Source: Paenibacillus macquariensis
GTDB lineage: Bacteria > Bacillota > Bacilli > Paenibacillales > Paenibacillaceae
NCBI RefSeq assembly: GCF_900156375.1
Contig: NZ_FTNK01000019.1
Span: 1-64,000 of the forward strand
DNA: 64,000 nt
Reading direction: 5' to 3'
In this document: positions 8,098-16,596 of the stretch, piece after piece
Layout: each line of letters starts with the position of its first letter
Position numbering within the stretch: position 1 is the first letter of the stretch
Program-made: the position numbers and the translations under genes
The notes under the pieces: generated by a model
Told to the model about the DNA's origin: nothing
What the model saw: the letters and a program-made list of their open reading frames with translations, nothing else
Database searches by the model: none

Positions 8098-10392
8098 TTA
8101 TGACAGTGAATGAGCTAACGTTGTACAACGTTGTAAAAAGGATATACTTTGAACACGGTTGAGGAGCACTTTGTCGTAAGCGATGCTTTCCCATTGATCC
8201 ACAAATTGAACTAATTCCCCTCGTAGGTTCTCATCCGTAATAGAGAGGGAATGGACATACTCTCTTATAGTAACTCCCTTGGGAATGAAACCATAACGCC
8301 TGCCAACCTCGTCCCAAATAAGAAGAGCAGCCTGTAACAATTGTTCTTTTTGAGGGAAATTGCTCCTCGTTATGTAACGTAACTTCCACAAACGAAGGTA
8401 TCGGCGACTTTTCCAAATGCTAATAATCGTAGCGGTAATTAATGTCGTCACAACAATCATTCCTGGGATAAAGTACCCCGCTTCGACTGTCGCTATTCGC
8501 ATCTCTGATACCATTCCCACGAGCTGATCCATACGATCGGTAATAAAATTCACAATAGACCCTTTATTATCCCCCTCCGGTTTGGTTATTGCAACCGATT
8601 CTGAAAACTCTTCCTGATCCGAAATTCCTGGTGTTGGATCAAAAGGAATCCATCCCATCTGAGGGAAATACACCTCTACCCAAGAATGTGCATCACTCGA
8701 CTTAATATCATAGGTCGTACTACTACCATCCTCGAGTGTTCCTGGTGCGTATCCTTTTACCAAACGAGATGGAATTCCTTGACTTCGAAGAAGAACCACC
8801 ATAGATGTAGAGAAATGGTTACAGTATCCGAGTCGAGTCTCGAATAAAAAGTTGTCAACGAAGTCCTGATTGGCTGGAGGAACGCTCGTATTAAGAGAAT
8901 ATTTATAATTGTTCTGTAGATAGGTCTGTACTGCCCATACCGCATCATAGCGATTATTCGTATTAGATGTCATTTGGACACCTAGTTCCTTCACCCGAAC
9001 CGGAAGTTGTTCTGGCAACTGTAAATATCGTTTCGTGATTGACTCGGGATCACTACCCGAAGCTTTACGCAATAACACAGCATTTATCGATGGAAGCGTA
9101 ACTTCGACTTGATAACTTGCTACAGGACTAGAGCTTACGGTCCCTGGATATTTAAGGGTGTCGGCTATTTCATCATGTAACAGATACACCGCGCTGTCTC
9201 CGTCCATCGTAGTTATATTCGTAACTTGCCCAACAAACCCACCACTAAATAGAGGGAACTCCCCCTTCATGGGTTGATCGAAATGTATTGTCTGAACAAT
9301 GGACTTCTGCTCGCTGTCTTTACTCAGTAGACTATCATTCTGCAAGTTAGCTTTCTTATCAACGGCGTTGAAATAAGCCTGTGGTTCCGACCAACGTCGA
9401 CCATCATAATAACCGAAAGTCTCCCCACGCCAATAAGACCTTACAGGTGATTCTGCCGTGAATTCTGTCTTACTACTAAGCTTAAGAGGCACACCCAAGT
9501 CCTGCTCTCCTGAACCATATCCAGTGACAGCTGTGCGCGCGTCCCGCTGATTAAACTGGACTCCCGACCAATCTTTTAATTTCTCTACAGCAGCTTTAAT
9601 ACTAATCTGCTTCGTAGGCTCAACGGAGATCACTTTACCGCTCATCCACGCTGCACCAACAACCATCGTACCTACCACACAAACAATGACAAACCACGCA
9701 CTATATTTGCGATTGCTTATTCCATAAGAAGAGGAAGAACCTTCTAGGAGTCTAGATAAAGAGATGCCGCCATAAAGAATAACAAGCAATAGAGCCGTGC
9801 GGATAATATCTGGATAGACCTCTAATCCAAGTAGCTTTTCTAGGCAGAGTAAATAGACTAAGGTTGCTGTAGCGAAGAGTCCTATACTCCCACGATAAAG
9901 AGCCAAGGATTGTACCGTTGATACCAATAGACTCCAGCCCATCATAAGGATCAGTGTACGGGTCTCTGGTCCAATAACGTTTAAATTCCCTTCCTGTATA
10001 ACGACTGTGAAATCATGCTGTGCAATAGCCCCATAAGAAATAAACCAATCTAACCCTCCGTCTTGTCCAAAGAGAAGGGCCCATGCTCCAACAGTTAAGA
10101 CTAGATGCAAGGGGATAGAAATCCATTTCTTCGAATGAAACATCCCCACGAGTAATAACAAGGCCGTTAGTCCATACAAGACTTCTATTAACGGAGCACT
10201 TAAGCTGAAATATTCGTTAGAGAGTGGAAACAGCCACTCCGCGAATAATCCCATAATAGGCAAAGACAATATACAACGATACAACAGTGTATCCCCTCTT
10301 TTAGATATATGAAGAGAGTTATCGGTTCTCTGAGGAGCAATACCAATCGGATTATATGTAGCGATTTCTCCGTTCTGTATAGGAACCGTCAT
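8098..10392 (-). CDS. Transglutaminase-like membrane protein (TgpA/YebA family)
   Basis: This 764-residue protein has a cluster of hydrophobic helices in the first 250 residues (DUF3488-type), an extracytoplasmic transglutaminase-like domain and one further membrane helix near residue 640, followed by a DUF4129-type tail. The papain-like triad is visible: Cys in LGYCNHFSTSMVVLLRS, His in SSDAHSWVEVYF and Asp in PFDPTPG. The start follows AAGGAGGTGAATAGCT. It overlaps the end of the DUF58 gene by 41 bp, so MoxR, DUF58 and this protein form one operon, a combination found widely and thought to act in envelope protein assembly or processing. The substrate is unknown. Confidence 0.9.
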   Translation of the reverse strand: MTVPIQNGEIATYNPIGIAPQRTDNSLHISKRGDTLLYRCILSLPIMGLFAEWLFPLSNEYFSLSAPLIEVLYGLTALLLLVGMFHSKKWISIPLHLVLTVGAWALLFGQDGGLDWFISYGAIAQHDFTVVIQEGNLNVIGPETRTLILMMGWSLLVSTVQSLALYRGSIGLFATATLVYLLCLEKLLGLEVYPDIIRTALLLVILYGGISLSRLLEGSSSSYGISNRKYSAWFVIVCVVGTMVVGAAWMSGKVISVEPTKQISIKAAVEKLKDWSGVQFNQRDARTAVTGYGSGEQDLGVPLKLSSKTEFTAESPVRSYWRGETFGYYDGRRWSEPQAYFNAVDKKANLQNDSLLSKDSEQKSIVQTIHFDQPMKGEFPLFSGGFVGQVTNITTMDGDSAVYLLHDEIADTLKYPGTVSSSPVASYQVEVTLPSINAVLLRKASGSDPESITKRYLQLPEQLPVRVKELGVQMTSNTNNRYDAVWAVQTYLQNNYKYSLNTSVPPANQDFVDNFLFETRLGYCNHFSTSMVVLLRSQGIPSRLVKGYAPGTLEDGSSTTYDIKSSDAHSWVEVYFPQMGWIPFDPTPGISDQEEFSESVAITKPEGDNKGSIVNFITDRMDQLVGMVSEMRIATVEAGYFIPGMIVVTTLITATIISIWKSRRYLRLWKLRYITRSNFPQKEQLLQAALLIWDEVGRRYGFIPKGVTIREYVHSLSITDENLRGELVQFVDQWESIAYDKVLLNRVQSISFLQRCTTLAHSLS

Positions 10393-11644
10393 AGCTATTC
10401 ACCTCCTTACCAACGAAGCCTTCTATTGAAGTCTTTGTTCTCGCTGGTGCCATGTTTAACCTGAATAACCTGACACCTAAGCAACGGAGTGAATTTGCAA
10501 TCGTGTCTTGTCTTGTTCGTTCGGCATCTGTACTATTTCTAATCGTTGAAGGAACAGAAGAAACAACGGAGTATATATCTACCTTCAGGCCTTTACGTTG
10601 TAGATTGGTAACCGCTCTTGTAAGATCATCATGTAAGCTCCCTGTAATGACAGCAACCCTTGTTCCATGTCGTAAATGATCCGTGCCCTCCATCACCTCA
10701 GAGATTCTCTTCGTTCCATTGGGTTCGATGAAGGCAAGGATAGTGGGATCCACGGGAGACACCATGGGATTCTTCAGACTACCCTCTCCGCAAATTATAT
10801 CCACTTGAATCCCTTCTTCTAATGCCTTCTCAAGTAAACTAGCAGCAGCGGAAACAGCGCCTTCGAACAACTCATGTGTAGCCTTCTTTTGGCTTTCTAT
10901 ATCAGAAGTTATTAGTGTATAACTCTCTGGACAATGATCCAGAATAATACACACCTCAAGATCCTCTGCCTCTTCAAGTAGACGCGTCTGTAATCTCCCT
11001 CGTCGTGCAGAGCTTTTCCAATGCACCCCACTCAATGGATCCCCCGTATGATAGTCGCGAACCTCTAACCCCCAAGCACCTGTAGTACGTTTCGGTTGAT
11101 GCCCGACTTGCTCTCCATCTCTAACTTCCTGACTTGTCCATCCATGTTCTACGGAGATGATTGCAGGGAGCGGTAGTACGATAATATCTTCTTCACATGG
11201 CAGTAGATAACTATTCTTGAAACAACGAAACAGCCCACCCCACTCCACTTGGCAGACTTGATAGGTTATGACTCCCCGAGGGATGTTCTCTAAACTGTAC
11301 GTATAGGTAAATGAACGACGCCATCCCGGAAATAATAGCTTGCTATAACTACTGTTTGTGAAGTAATCCGTGATACTCATCCAAGGAAGGGGAAGTACAG
11401 ACCGAAATTCAATATGCACTTCTACTTCAACATCTTGTCCCGCGGTAATCTTTGATGGATTGACTGTCCTCTTAATCTCAATAGCTTGAGCGCCGAACCA
11501 TTGCAGCATTAAGCCCCCAAACATAAAGATTACCGTAACAATCATCAGAAACCATACAGAAGCTCCTCCATTCCACATATACAATGAAATGAGTGCTCCT
11601 AACCAAGCGATAGCAATCAACCAATCCCATATCCTGGACCTCAT
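10352..11644 (-). CDS. DUF58 (vWA-like) membrane protein
   Basis: This 430-residue protein starts with two hydrophobic helices, continues with a beta-rich region and contains the DUF58 signature around residues 195-250 (REVRDYHTGDPLSGVHWKSS followed by ARRGRLQTRLLEEAEDLEV). DUF58 proteins have a von Willebrand factor A-like fold and accompany MoxR ATPases. The start ATG overlaps the stop of the MoxR gene by 4 bp and is preceded by GGAGAGGAAG, indicating coupled translation. Its role in this three-gene cluster is presumably to link the ATPase to the transglutaminase-like protein; this is inference from the conserved neighbourhood. Confidence 0.9.
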   Translation of the reverse strand: MRSRIWDWLIAIAWLGALISLYMWNGGASVWFLMIVTVIFMFGGLMLQWFGAQAIEIKRTVNPSKITAGQDVEVEVHIEFRSVLPLPWMSITDYFTNSSYSKLLFPGWRRSFTYTYSLENIPRGVITYQVCQVEWGGLFRCFKNSYLLPCEEDIIVLPLPAIISVEHGWTSQEVRDGEQVGHQPKRTTGAWGLEVRDYHTGDPLSGVHWKSSARRGRLQTRLLEEAEDLEVCIILDHCPESYTLITSDIESQKKATHELFEGAVSAAASLLEKALEEGIQVDIICGEGSLKNPMVSPVDPTILAFIEPNGTKRISEVMEGTDHLRHGTRVAVITGSLHDDLTRAVTNLQRKGLKVDIYSVVSSVPSTIRNSTDAERTRQDTIANSLRCLGVRLFRLNMAPARTKTSIEGFVGKEVNSYDGSYTERRNRYI

Positions 11645-12630
11645 AATCTGCTTCCTCTCCGACTTCGATACGGAGGTACGCTGATTCTAGACATCAGTTC
11701 TACCACTAGTTCTTCTCCCGAAATACCTTCCATTAAGCTACGAGCATGAATGACAATACGATGGGAAAGGACAGCAACAGCCGTGTCTTTAATATCATCT
11801 GGTGTGACGTACATCCGACCATTCATATAAGCTGCCGCTTGCGAAGCCACCATCCATGACAAGCTTCCGCGCGGACTGATGCCAAGCTGTATCCTAGGAT
11901 GACGTCGTGACTCATCAGCAACAGATACAATCAGATGTTTAATGGAATCATCTACAAACACATTCTTCACATCTCGCTGCATGGCTTCCATTTCTTCAGC
12001 CATAATCACAGGCCTCACTTGATCCAAAGGATGGTTACTTTGCATACGTGATAATAAATTGATCTCTTGCTCTGGGCTTGGATAACCTAGACTAAGCCGT
12101 ATAAGGAAACGATCAAGTTGCGCTTCAGGCAACCTATACGTACCTTCAAATTGAAGTGGATTCTGCGTAGCTAACAGTAAAAAAGGACGTGGTAATAGAT
12201 ACGTTGAACCATCGACGGTAACCTTCCTCTCCTCCATCGCTTCCAGCAGAGCTGATTGCGTACGTGGAGAGGCACGATTAATCTCATCTGCTAATACAAC
12301 ATTAGACAGGATGGGTCCTGGTCTGAATTCAAAATGCCCCGTATGTGGATGATATACTGAAATACCTGTAATATCAGAAGGCATTAGATCGTAAGTGAAT
12401 TGAATACGACCAAAAGATCCCCCCATACAAGCAGCAATTGTTCGAACAAGCATGGTTTTACCCACACCAGGTACATCTTCTAATAGCACATGCCCACCGC
12501 TTAACATAGACATGAGTACAAGGCGAATCTCCGACTCTTTTCCAATCATAACTGTACTCACGCGTGAAATCATTCTATCTATCAGATCCGGCGCGAACTC
12601 TTTGTGATTCATAGATGGAGTAGACAACAT
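11641..12630 (-). CDS. MoxR family AAA+ ATPase
   Basis: This 329-residue MoxR ATPase has Walker A (EDVPGVGKT), Walker B (VLADEINRASPRTQSALLEA), sensor residues (LLATQNP) and a C-terminal lid domain. MoxR proteins act as chaperone-like ATPases with a vWA partner, here the next gene. The start chosen is the ATG at 12630, 29 codons inside the longest frame, because GAGAGG lies 6 bases before it and the longer version adds a segment not usual in the family. It is the first gene of the moxR-DUF58-transglutaminase operon. Confidence 0.93.
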   Translation of the reverse strand: MLSTPSMNHKEFAPDLIDRMISRVSTVMIGKESEIRLVLMSMLSGGHVLLEDVPGVGKTMLVRTIAACMGGSFGRIQFTYDLMPSDITGISVYHPHTGHFEFRPGPILSNVVLADEINRASPRTQSALLEAMEERKVTVDGSTYLLPRPFLLLATQNPLQFEGTYRLPEAQLDRFLIRLSLGYPSPEQEINLLSRMQSNHPLDQVRPVIMAEEMEAMQRDVKNVFVDDSIKHLIVSVADESRRHPRIQLGISPRGSLSWMVASQAAAYMNGRMYVTPDDIKDTAVAVLSHRIVIHARSLMEGISGEELVVELMSRISVPPYRSRRGSRL

Positions 12631-12743
12631 GATTACCTCTCTTCTCCTCATGGATTGATTCTGTTTAAATCTATCAACTATTATTTCCATAAAAGAAGAG
12701 AAGTAGACATCCAACTATTTAATTATCATAGAAATGGTATTAA

Positions 12744-14087
12744 TCATAGGGTTCTTATTCTCCACTCTTGATCGTTTACTTGGATTGAAATAGGATTATG
12801 TCCTGTTGCGCTTAGAACTTCACGAAGTGGGACCCATAACGCATCCCCGTTCATTTGAACAGGCACGTTCATGGTTCGAACAATCGCATCCTTCTTGCTA
12901 CTAGTCCACTCACCAGTCGTTACACTAATTTGAAGGGTATTCAAACCCGTATCTATGATTGCCAACTTATTCTTAACATCCCACCTCACACTGACACCTA
13001 TCTTATCCATCATTGTCCGAAGTGGAACCATAATTTTTCCATCAGAAATACGATATTCTCCCTGCTTAAACTCTGTCTCCATTCTTCCAATTTCCATGAC
13101 TAACCGTTTGCCATGAGAGAATAGTTCAGCGTTAGGAGTCACATTTGTAGCAATCCACTCTTCACTAGGTTGAGGGCGTTTAAGCGCTTTGGCACTCTGA
13201 GTAACTTTGAACTGGAAAGACTGAATTTCAGGCAAATCCGGCGTAAGTATATCGAACTTGTACCCCTTATCTTTATAATAAGAAATAATCTTAGGAAGTG
13301 CCTTCACAGTCTCCTCATGTCCACTCCCGTCATGCATCAACACCACAACCTGATTGTTGTGTATCTCCGTTGTCGCCTCTTTGATAATTTCATTGTGTGG
13401 AACACCACGTCGCTTCGAATCTCCACTATCTACATTCCAATCCACTACCTGATACCCACCTTCCTTCAATAACTTGAAATAGGTATCGTCAAAATGTCCC
13501 GCAGTACCTCCTGGAGCCCTTATTAAGGACGTATGTGCGCCCGTAATGGAAGCCATTGCTTCCTCGGTCTGTTTGATCTGACTCCAAAATGGGGAGAATC
13601 CTTTATATAGCTCTTCGTAATTGTGGTTATATGTGTGATTACCTAGCGCATGTCCCTCTTCTATCACTCTAGTAACCAATTCTGGAAAACGTTTTACTTG
13701 CTCACCTAGTACGAAGAAGGTAGCATGTATATTGGACTCTTTTAAAATATCTAGTACTTCACTTGTCAATTTACTTGGCCCATCGTCAAATGTAAGATAC
13801 ACTGTTTTTTGTGAGAGTGAAGTGTCAGATTGAGACTTTGTTGTTGAAGACAGTAACTCTAACGTAGGCGAACTTGTTGCTTGATAGTCTAAAAGACTCG
13901 ATTCTTGGTTCGGTGTAGATGTTCCAATTGAGGATGATAGCGAAGTCGTATAAGGAGTAGACGTTATATCAAGTGGTGGGTTAATATCTTGTCTTCCCTG
14001 TAAGGGGATGATTAACACCGCCAGTAACAACATCAAGAATACGAATAAGAATTTTTGTTTATTGCCGATAAAAAATGATTTAATCAT
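12744..14087 (-). CDS. Secreted polysaccharide deacetylase with C-terminal copper-amine-oxidase-like domain
   Basis: This 447-residue protein has an N-terminal membrane anchor or signal (hydrophobic residues about 10-30), a Ser/Thr-rich linker, a NodB-type carbohydrate esterase 4 domain (about 95-290) and a copper-amine-oxidase N-terminal-like domain (about 335-447). The CE4 motifs are present: TFDDGP (metal and base Asp), HTYNH (metal His), RAPGGT and LMHDG. It most likely removes N-acetyl groups from peptidoglycan or another cell-wall glycan outside the membrane. The start at 14087 lies behind GGAGGTAAAATTT; a longer GTG frame would overlap that site. The C-terminal domain recurs in two other enzymes in this window. 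Confidence 0.9.
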   Translation of the reverse strand: MIKSFFIGNKQKFLFVFLMLLLAVLIIPLQGRQDINPPLDITSTPYTTSLSSSIGTSTPNQESSLLDYQATSSPTLELLSSTTKSQSDTSLSQKTVYLTFDDGPSKLTSEVLDILKESNIHATFFVLGEQVKRFPELVTRVIEEGHALGNHTYNHNYEELYKGFSPFWSQIKQTEEAMASITGAHTSLIRAPGGTAGHFDDTYFKLLKEGGYQVVDWNVDSGDSKRRGVPHNEIIKEATTEIHNNQVVVLMHDGSGHEETVKALPKIISYYKDKGYKFDILTPDLPEIQSFQFKVTQSAKALKRPQPSEEWIATNVTPNAELFSHGKRLVMEIGRMETEFKQGEYRISDGKIMVPLRTMMDKIGVSVRWDVKNKLAIIDTGLNTLQISVTTGEWTSSKKDAIVRTMNVPVQMNGDALWVPLREVLSATGHNPISIQVNDQEWRIRTL

Positions 14088-14211
14088 AAATTTTACCTCC
14101 ACCGTTTCTATGAATTCAACTTTTCTGATAGATTATATGGTGGAGGTTATAAAAAAAGACTAGAGTGTGAATTGTTTTTTATGATAGGACTATATCTGGA
14201 GAGTGAACAAA

Positions 14212-14859
14212 ATGGAAGTACTACGATGGATTCAACTTCTATTCGAGGAATACGGTTATCTAGTATTGTTTATAGGTTTGTTATTGGAGTTCATTGCTCT
14301 TCCCTTTCCTGGAGAAACAACGATGGCCTATGCAGGTTATCTTTCCTATTTAGGTTCACTACATTTCGGATGGCTTATCATTATGGGTTTCCTTGGTACA
14401 ACAATAGGTATGACAATTACTTATTTCATTGGGCTAAGGGCCGGTCTCCCCTTTGTGAATCGATTTGGAAAATGGATATTTCTATCTCCACGTAAACTTG
14501 AGAAAACTCGGAAATGGTTCAGTAAATATGGGCACAACTTAATACTTATCGGCTACTTCGTTCCAGGTATTCGACATTTCACAGGTTATTTCTCGGGTCT
14601 GAATGCCCTTCCCTTCCGTAAGTTCGCCTTGTATGCCTATAGCGGAGCACTATTCTGGGTCATTCTCTTTATAAGCGTGGGCAGAATATTCGGTCCCCAA
14701 TGGCAAGTTGCATTTCACTTAGCAGAAATGTATTCTCTATGGATTGTAGCAGGGATAATCATTATCGTTCTTACATTCATAACCTATCGTTTCCGTAAAA
14801 AAGGACGGCTTACGGTGTCTGCTAAATCTAGCAAGAAAAAAGTTAAGCGATCATCATGA
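14212..14859 (+). CDS. DedA family membrane protein
   Basis: This 215-residue integral membrane protein belongs to the DedA/VTT (SNARE-associated) family. Members are proposed to flip lipid carriers such as undecaprenyl phosphate or phosphatidylethanolamine. The family motifs are seen: an early Glu and PFPGE near residue 30, a G-x-x-x-G segment (FLGTTIGMTITYFIGLRAG) and the later GYFVPGIRHFTGYFSG. The start ATG at 14212 is 10 bases after GGAG; an in-frame GTG at 14203 is too close to that site. The C-terminus is Lys/Arg/Ser-rich. It is transcribed divergently from the deacetylase and ends at a terminator. Confidence 0.88.
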   Translation: MEVLRWIQLLFEEYGYLVLFIGLLLEFIALPFPGETTMAYAGYLSYLGSLHFGWLIIMGFLGTTIGMTITYFIGLRAGLPFVNRFGKWIFLSPRKLEKTRKWFSKYGHNLILIGYFVPGIRHFTGYFSGLNALPFRKFALYAYSGALFWVILFISVGRIFGPQWQVAFHLAEMYSLWIVAGIIIIVLTFITYRFRKKGRLTVSAKSSKKKVKRSS

Positions 14860-14878
14860 AATTTACATATGCTAAAAT

Positions 14879-14925
14879 AGGGTGCCCCAACAATCATTAG
14901 TACAATGACTAGGGACACCCTTTCT
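14879..14925 (+). terminator. Terminator after the DedA gene
   Basis: AGGGTG(C)CCC at 14879-14888 pairs with GGGACACCCT near 14912-14921 and is followed by TTCTTTCT. The stem is imperfect with a long loop. Confidence 0.65.
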
Positions 14926-15052
14926 TTCTGTAGATACTGATTATATAAAGACCCATTAAGTATCACGGGTCATAATTTAAATTAAATCGAGGGCGTATCT
15001 TTCAACCCTGCTCATACGTTATATAACCATAGGCCTTGAAGGAGTGATTAAC

Positions 15053-15742
15053 ATGTTAATCCACACAAAAACGGAAACACAAATTGAACTAAAGAAACAA
15101 TGTGAAGATCTATATACAATATTGCAACAACACTGTCGCTCTATCACCAATAATTGTTGGGACGCCGACGATTTAACACAGGAGACACTTGCTAAGACCT
15201 TAACTTTCTATGGGTCTAAAGGAGAACCGAATATCACCATGCCCTTACTTCGCACTATTGCGCGTAATTCTTGGATTGACGAAGTGCGCAAAAAGTCTAA
15301 GTTACAGCTTGGTCCGGTGGATGAATGTGGTCATGAAGACAAGAGATCAGAGGATCTTCAAGAAGCGTTGGATCAGCTAATCGAGAAATTAACACCCAAA
15401 CAGCTGCTAGCTTTCGTTATGAAGGAAGCTTTCCTGTATTCATTGTCCGACATCGCAAATACATTACAGATCAAGGAAACGGCTGTTAAAGCGCTATTGT
15501 ATCGTGCTCGCCAGAAGTCCCAAGACCATACTGGAGACTTTAGCCACCACTGGCTCAATATTTCTCAGGATTGGTTTAAAAGTCGGCTACTTCATGCTGT
15601 TAAATATGAGAACCCTGCTATTCTCGAAGAGCTCATTATTGCAATTGGTATCACATCTTCACAGAAACATGTGCAAACAAATTCCCGTTCACCGCACTGT
15701 ATGATGCTTCAAACCTTACCACCCATTCAAATGGCAGCATAA
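15053..15742 (+). CDS. Sigma-70 family (ECF-like) RNA polymerase sigma factor
   Basis: This 229-residue protein has region 2 (about residues 15-85; DADDLTQETLAKTL and RNSWIDEVRKKSK) and region 4 (about 105-155; ALDQLIEKLTPKQLLAFVMK and LSDIANTLQIKETAVKALLY), the two domains of group 4 sigma factors. A C-terminal extension of about 70 residues has no recognisable feature. No anti-sigma gene is adjacent, so its control is unknown. The start ATG at 15053 follows AAGGAG; a GTG at 15044 directly abuts that site. The next gene is a clpP paralogue after a run of small repeated hairpins. Confidence 0.88.
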   Translation: MLIHTKTETQIELKKQCEDLYTILQQHCRSITNNCWDADDLTQETLAKTLTFYGSKGEPNITMPLLRTIARNSWIDEVRKKSKLQLGPVDECGHEDKRSEDLQEALDQLIEKLTPKQLLAFVMKEAFLYSLSDIANTLQIKETAVKALLYRARQKSQDHTGDFSHHWLNISQDWFKSRLLHAVKYENPAILEELIIAIGITSSQKHVQTNSRSPHCMMLQTLPPIQMAA

Positions 15743-15744
15743 GG

Positions 15745-15842
15745 TTTTGCTACGCAAAAACTTTAACACCATGCTTACGAAGTATTTTTGCTTCGCAAAA
15801 ATTTAACACCCATGCTTACGAAGTAGTTTTTCTTCGAAAAAC
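15745..15842 (+). repeat. Tandem hairpin-bearing repeat between sigma factor and clpP
   Basis: Two diverged copies of a unit of about 41 bp occur at about 15745-15783 and 15784-15825, each with a small TTTTGCTNCGCAAAA hairpin and the shared text TTTAACACC(C)ATGCTTACGAAG. A third, shortened hairpin (TTTTTCTTCGAAAAA) follows up to about 15842, just before the clpP ribosome binding site. Confidence 0.8.
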
Positions 15843-15860
15843 TTTTAGGAGGTTCCAAAA

Positions 15861-16445
15861 ATGAGTATTATTCCTTACGTTGTTGAGCAGACCTCTCAGG
15901 GAGAGCGGTCGTATGATATTTATTCCCGTTTGCTGAAGGATCGCATCGTATTTCTAGGATCGGAGATTAACGATGCTACGGCTAACAACATTGTTGCACA
16001 GCTTCTTTTTCTAGCAGCAGATGATCCAGACAAAGATATTTCTCTGTATATTAATAGCCCCGGAGGATCCGTTACTGCTGCGTTTGCAGTGTATGATACG
16101 ATGCAATTTATCAAACCGAATGTCAGAACCATTTGTACTGGGCTTGCTGCTTCAGCTGCATCACTCTTACTGTTGGCTGGTCATAAAGGTAAACGGCTTG
16201 CATTACAACACAGTGAAATTATGATTCATCAACCTTTGGGTGGAGCACAAGGTCAGGCAACAGACATTGAAATATCCGCACGACGTATTCTGAAAATTAA
16301 GGACCAACTAAATCGTTTATTTGCTGAAAAAACGGGTCAATCCTTAGAAAAGGTCACCATGGACATGGAAAGAGACTACTTCTTATCAGCCGAAGAAGCC
16401 AAGTCATATGGAATTGTCGATGAAGTAGTCTGTTCCCCCTTGTAA
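15861..16445 (+). CDS. clpP: ATP-dependent Clp protease proteolytic subunit (paralogue)
   Basis: This 194-residue serine peptidase forms the ClpP barrel that degrades proteins fed by Clp ATPases. The catalytic triad is in the normal places: Ser98 (GLAASAASLLL), His123 (MIHQPLGG) and Asp172 (RDYFLSAEEA). The serine motif differs from the near-universal GMAASMG of the main firmicute ClpP, so this may be a second ClpP rather than the housekeeping one. That is inference. The ribosome binding site AGGAGG lies 10 bases upstream. Its neighbour is a sigma factor rather than Clp genes, and three small hairpins precede it. Confidence 0.93.
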   Translation: MSIIPYVVEQTSQGERSYDIYSRLLKDRIVFLGSEINDATANNIVAQLLFLAADDPDKDISLYINSPGGSVTAAFAVYDTMQFIKPNVRTICTGLAASAASLLLLAGHKGKRLALQHSEIMIHQPLGGAQGQATDIEISARRILKIKDQLNRLFAEKTGQSLEKVTMDMERDYFLSAEEAKSYGIVDEVVCSPL

Positions 16446-16459
16446 TGAAAAAGATTAAC

Positions 16460-16498
16460 AATCCAACCTTTTATATTCCTAAGGTGTTGGATTTTTTT
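16460..16498 (+). terminator. Terminator of clpP
   Basis: AATCCAACC pairs with GGTGTTGGATT around a 14-nt loop and is followed by TTTTTT. Confidence 0.85.
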
Positions 16499-16507
16499 CG
16501 CAAAAAA

Positions 16508-16559
16508 ACCCGAAAGATGATCACTTTTTCAAAAAACAAAAGCGTTCATCTTTCGGGTT
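16508..16559 (-). terminator. Terminator of the MarR/MFS operon
   Basis: A perfect 14-bp stem (AACCCGAAAGATGA, 16508-16521 with 16546-16559) is followed on the minus strand by a T run. Confidence 0.85.
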
Positions 16560-16596
16560 CCTATTCATTTACTAATTCCAACTTTACTCTGCATTA

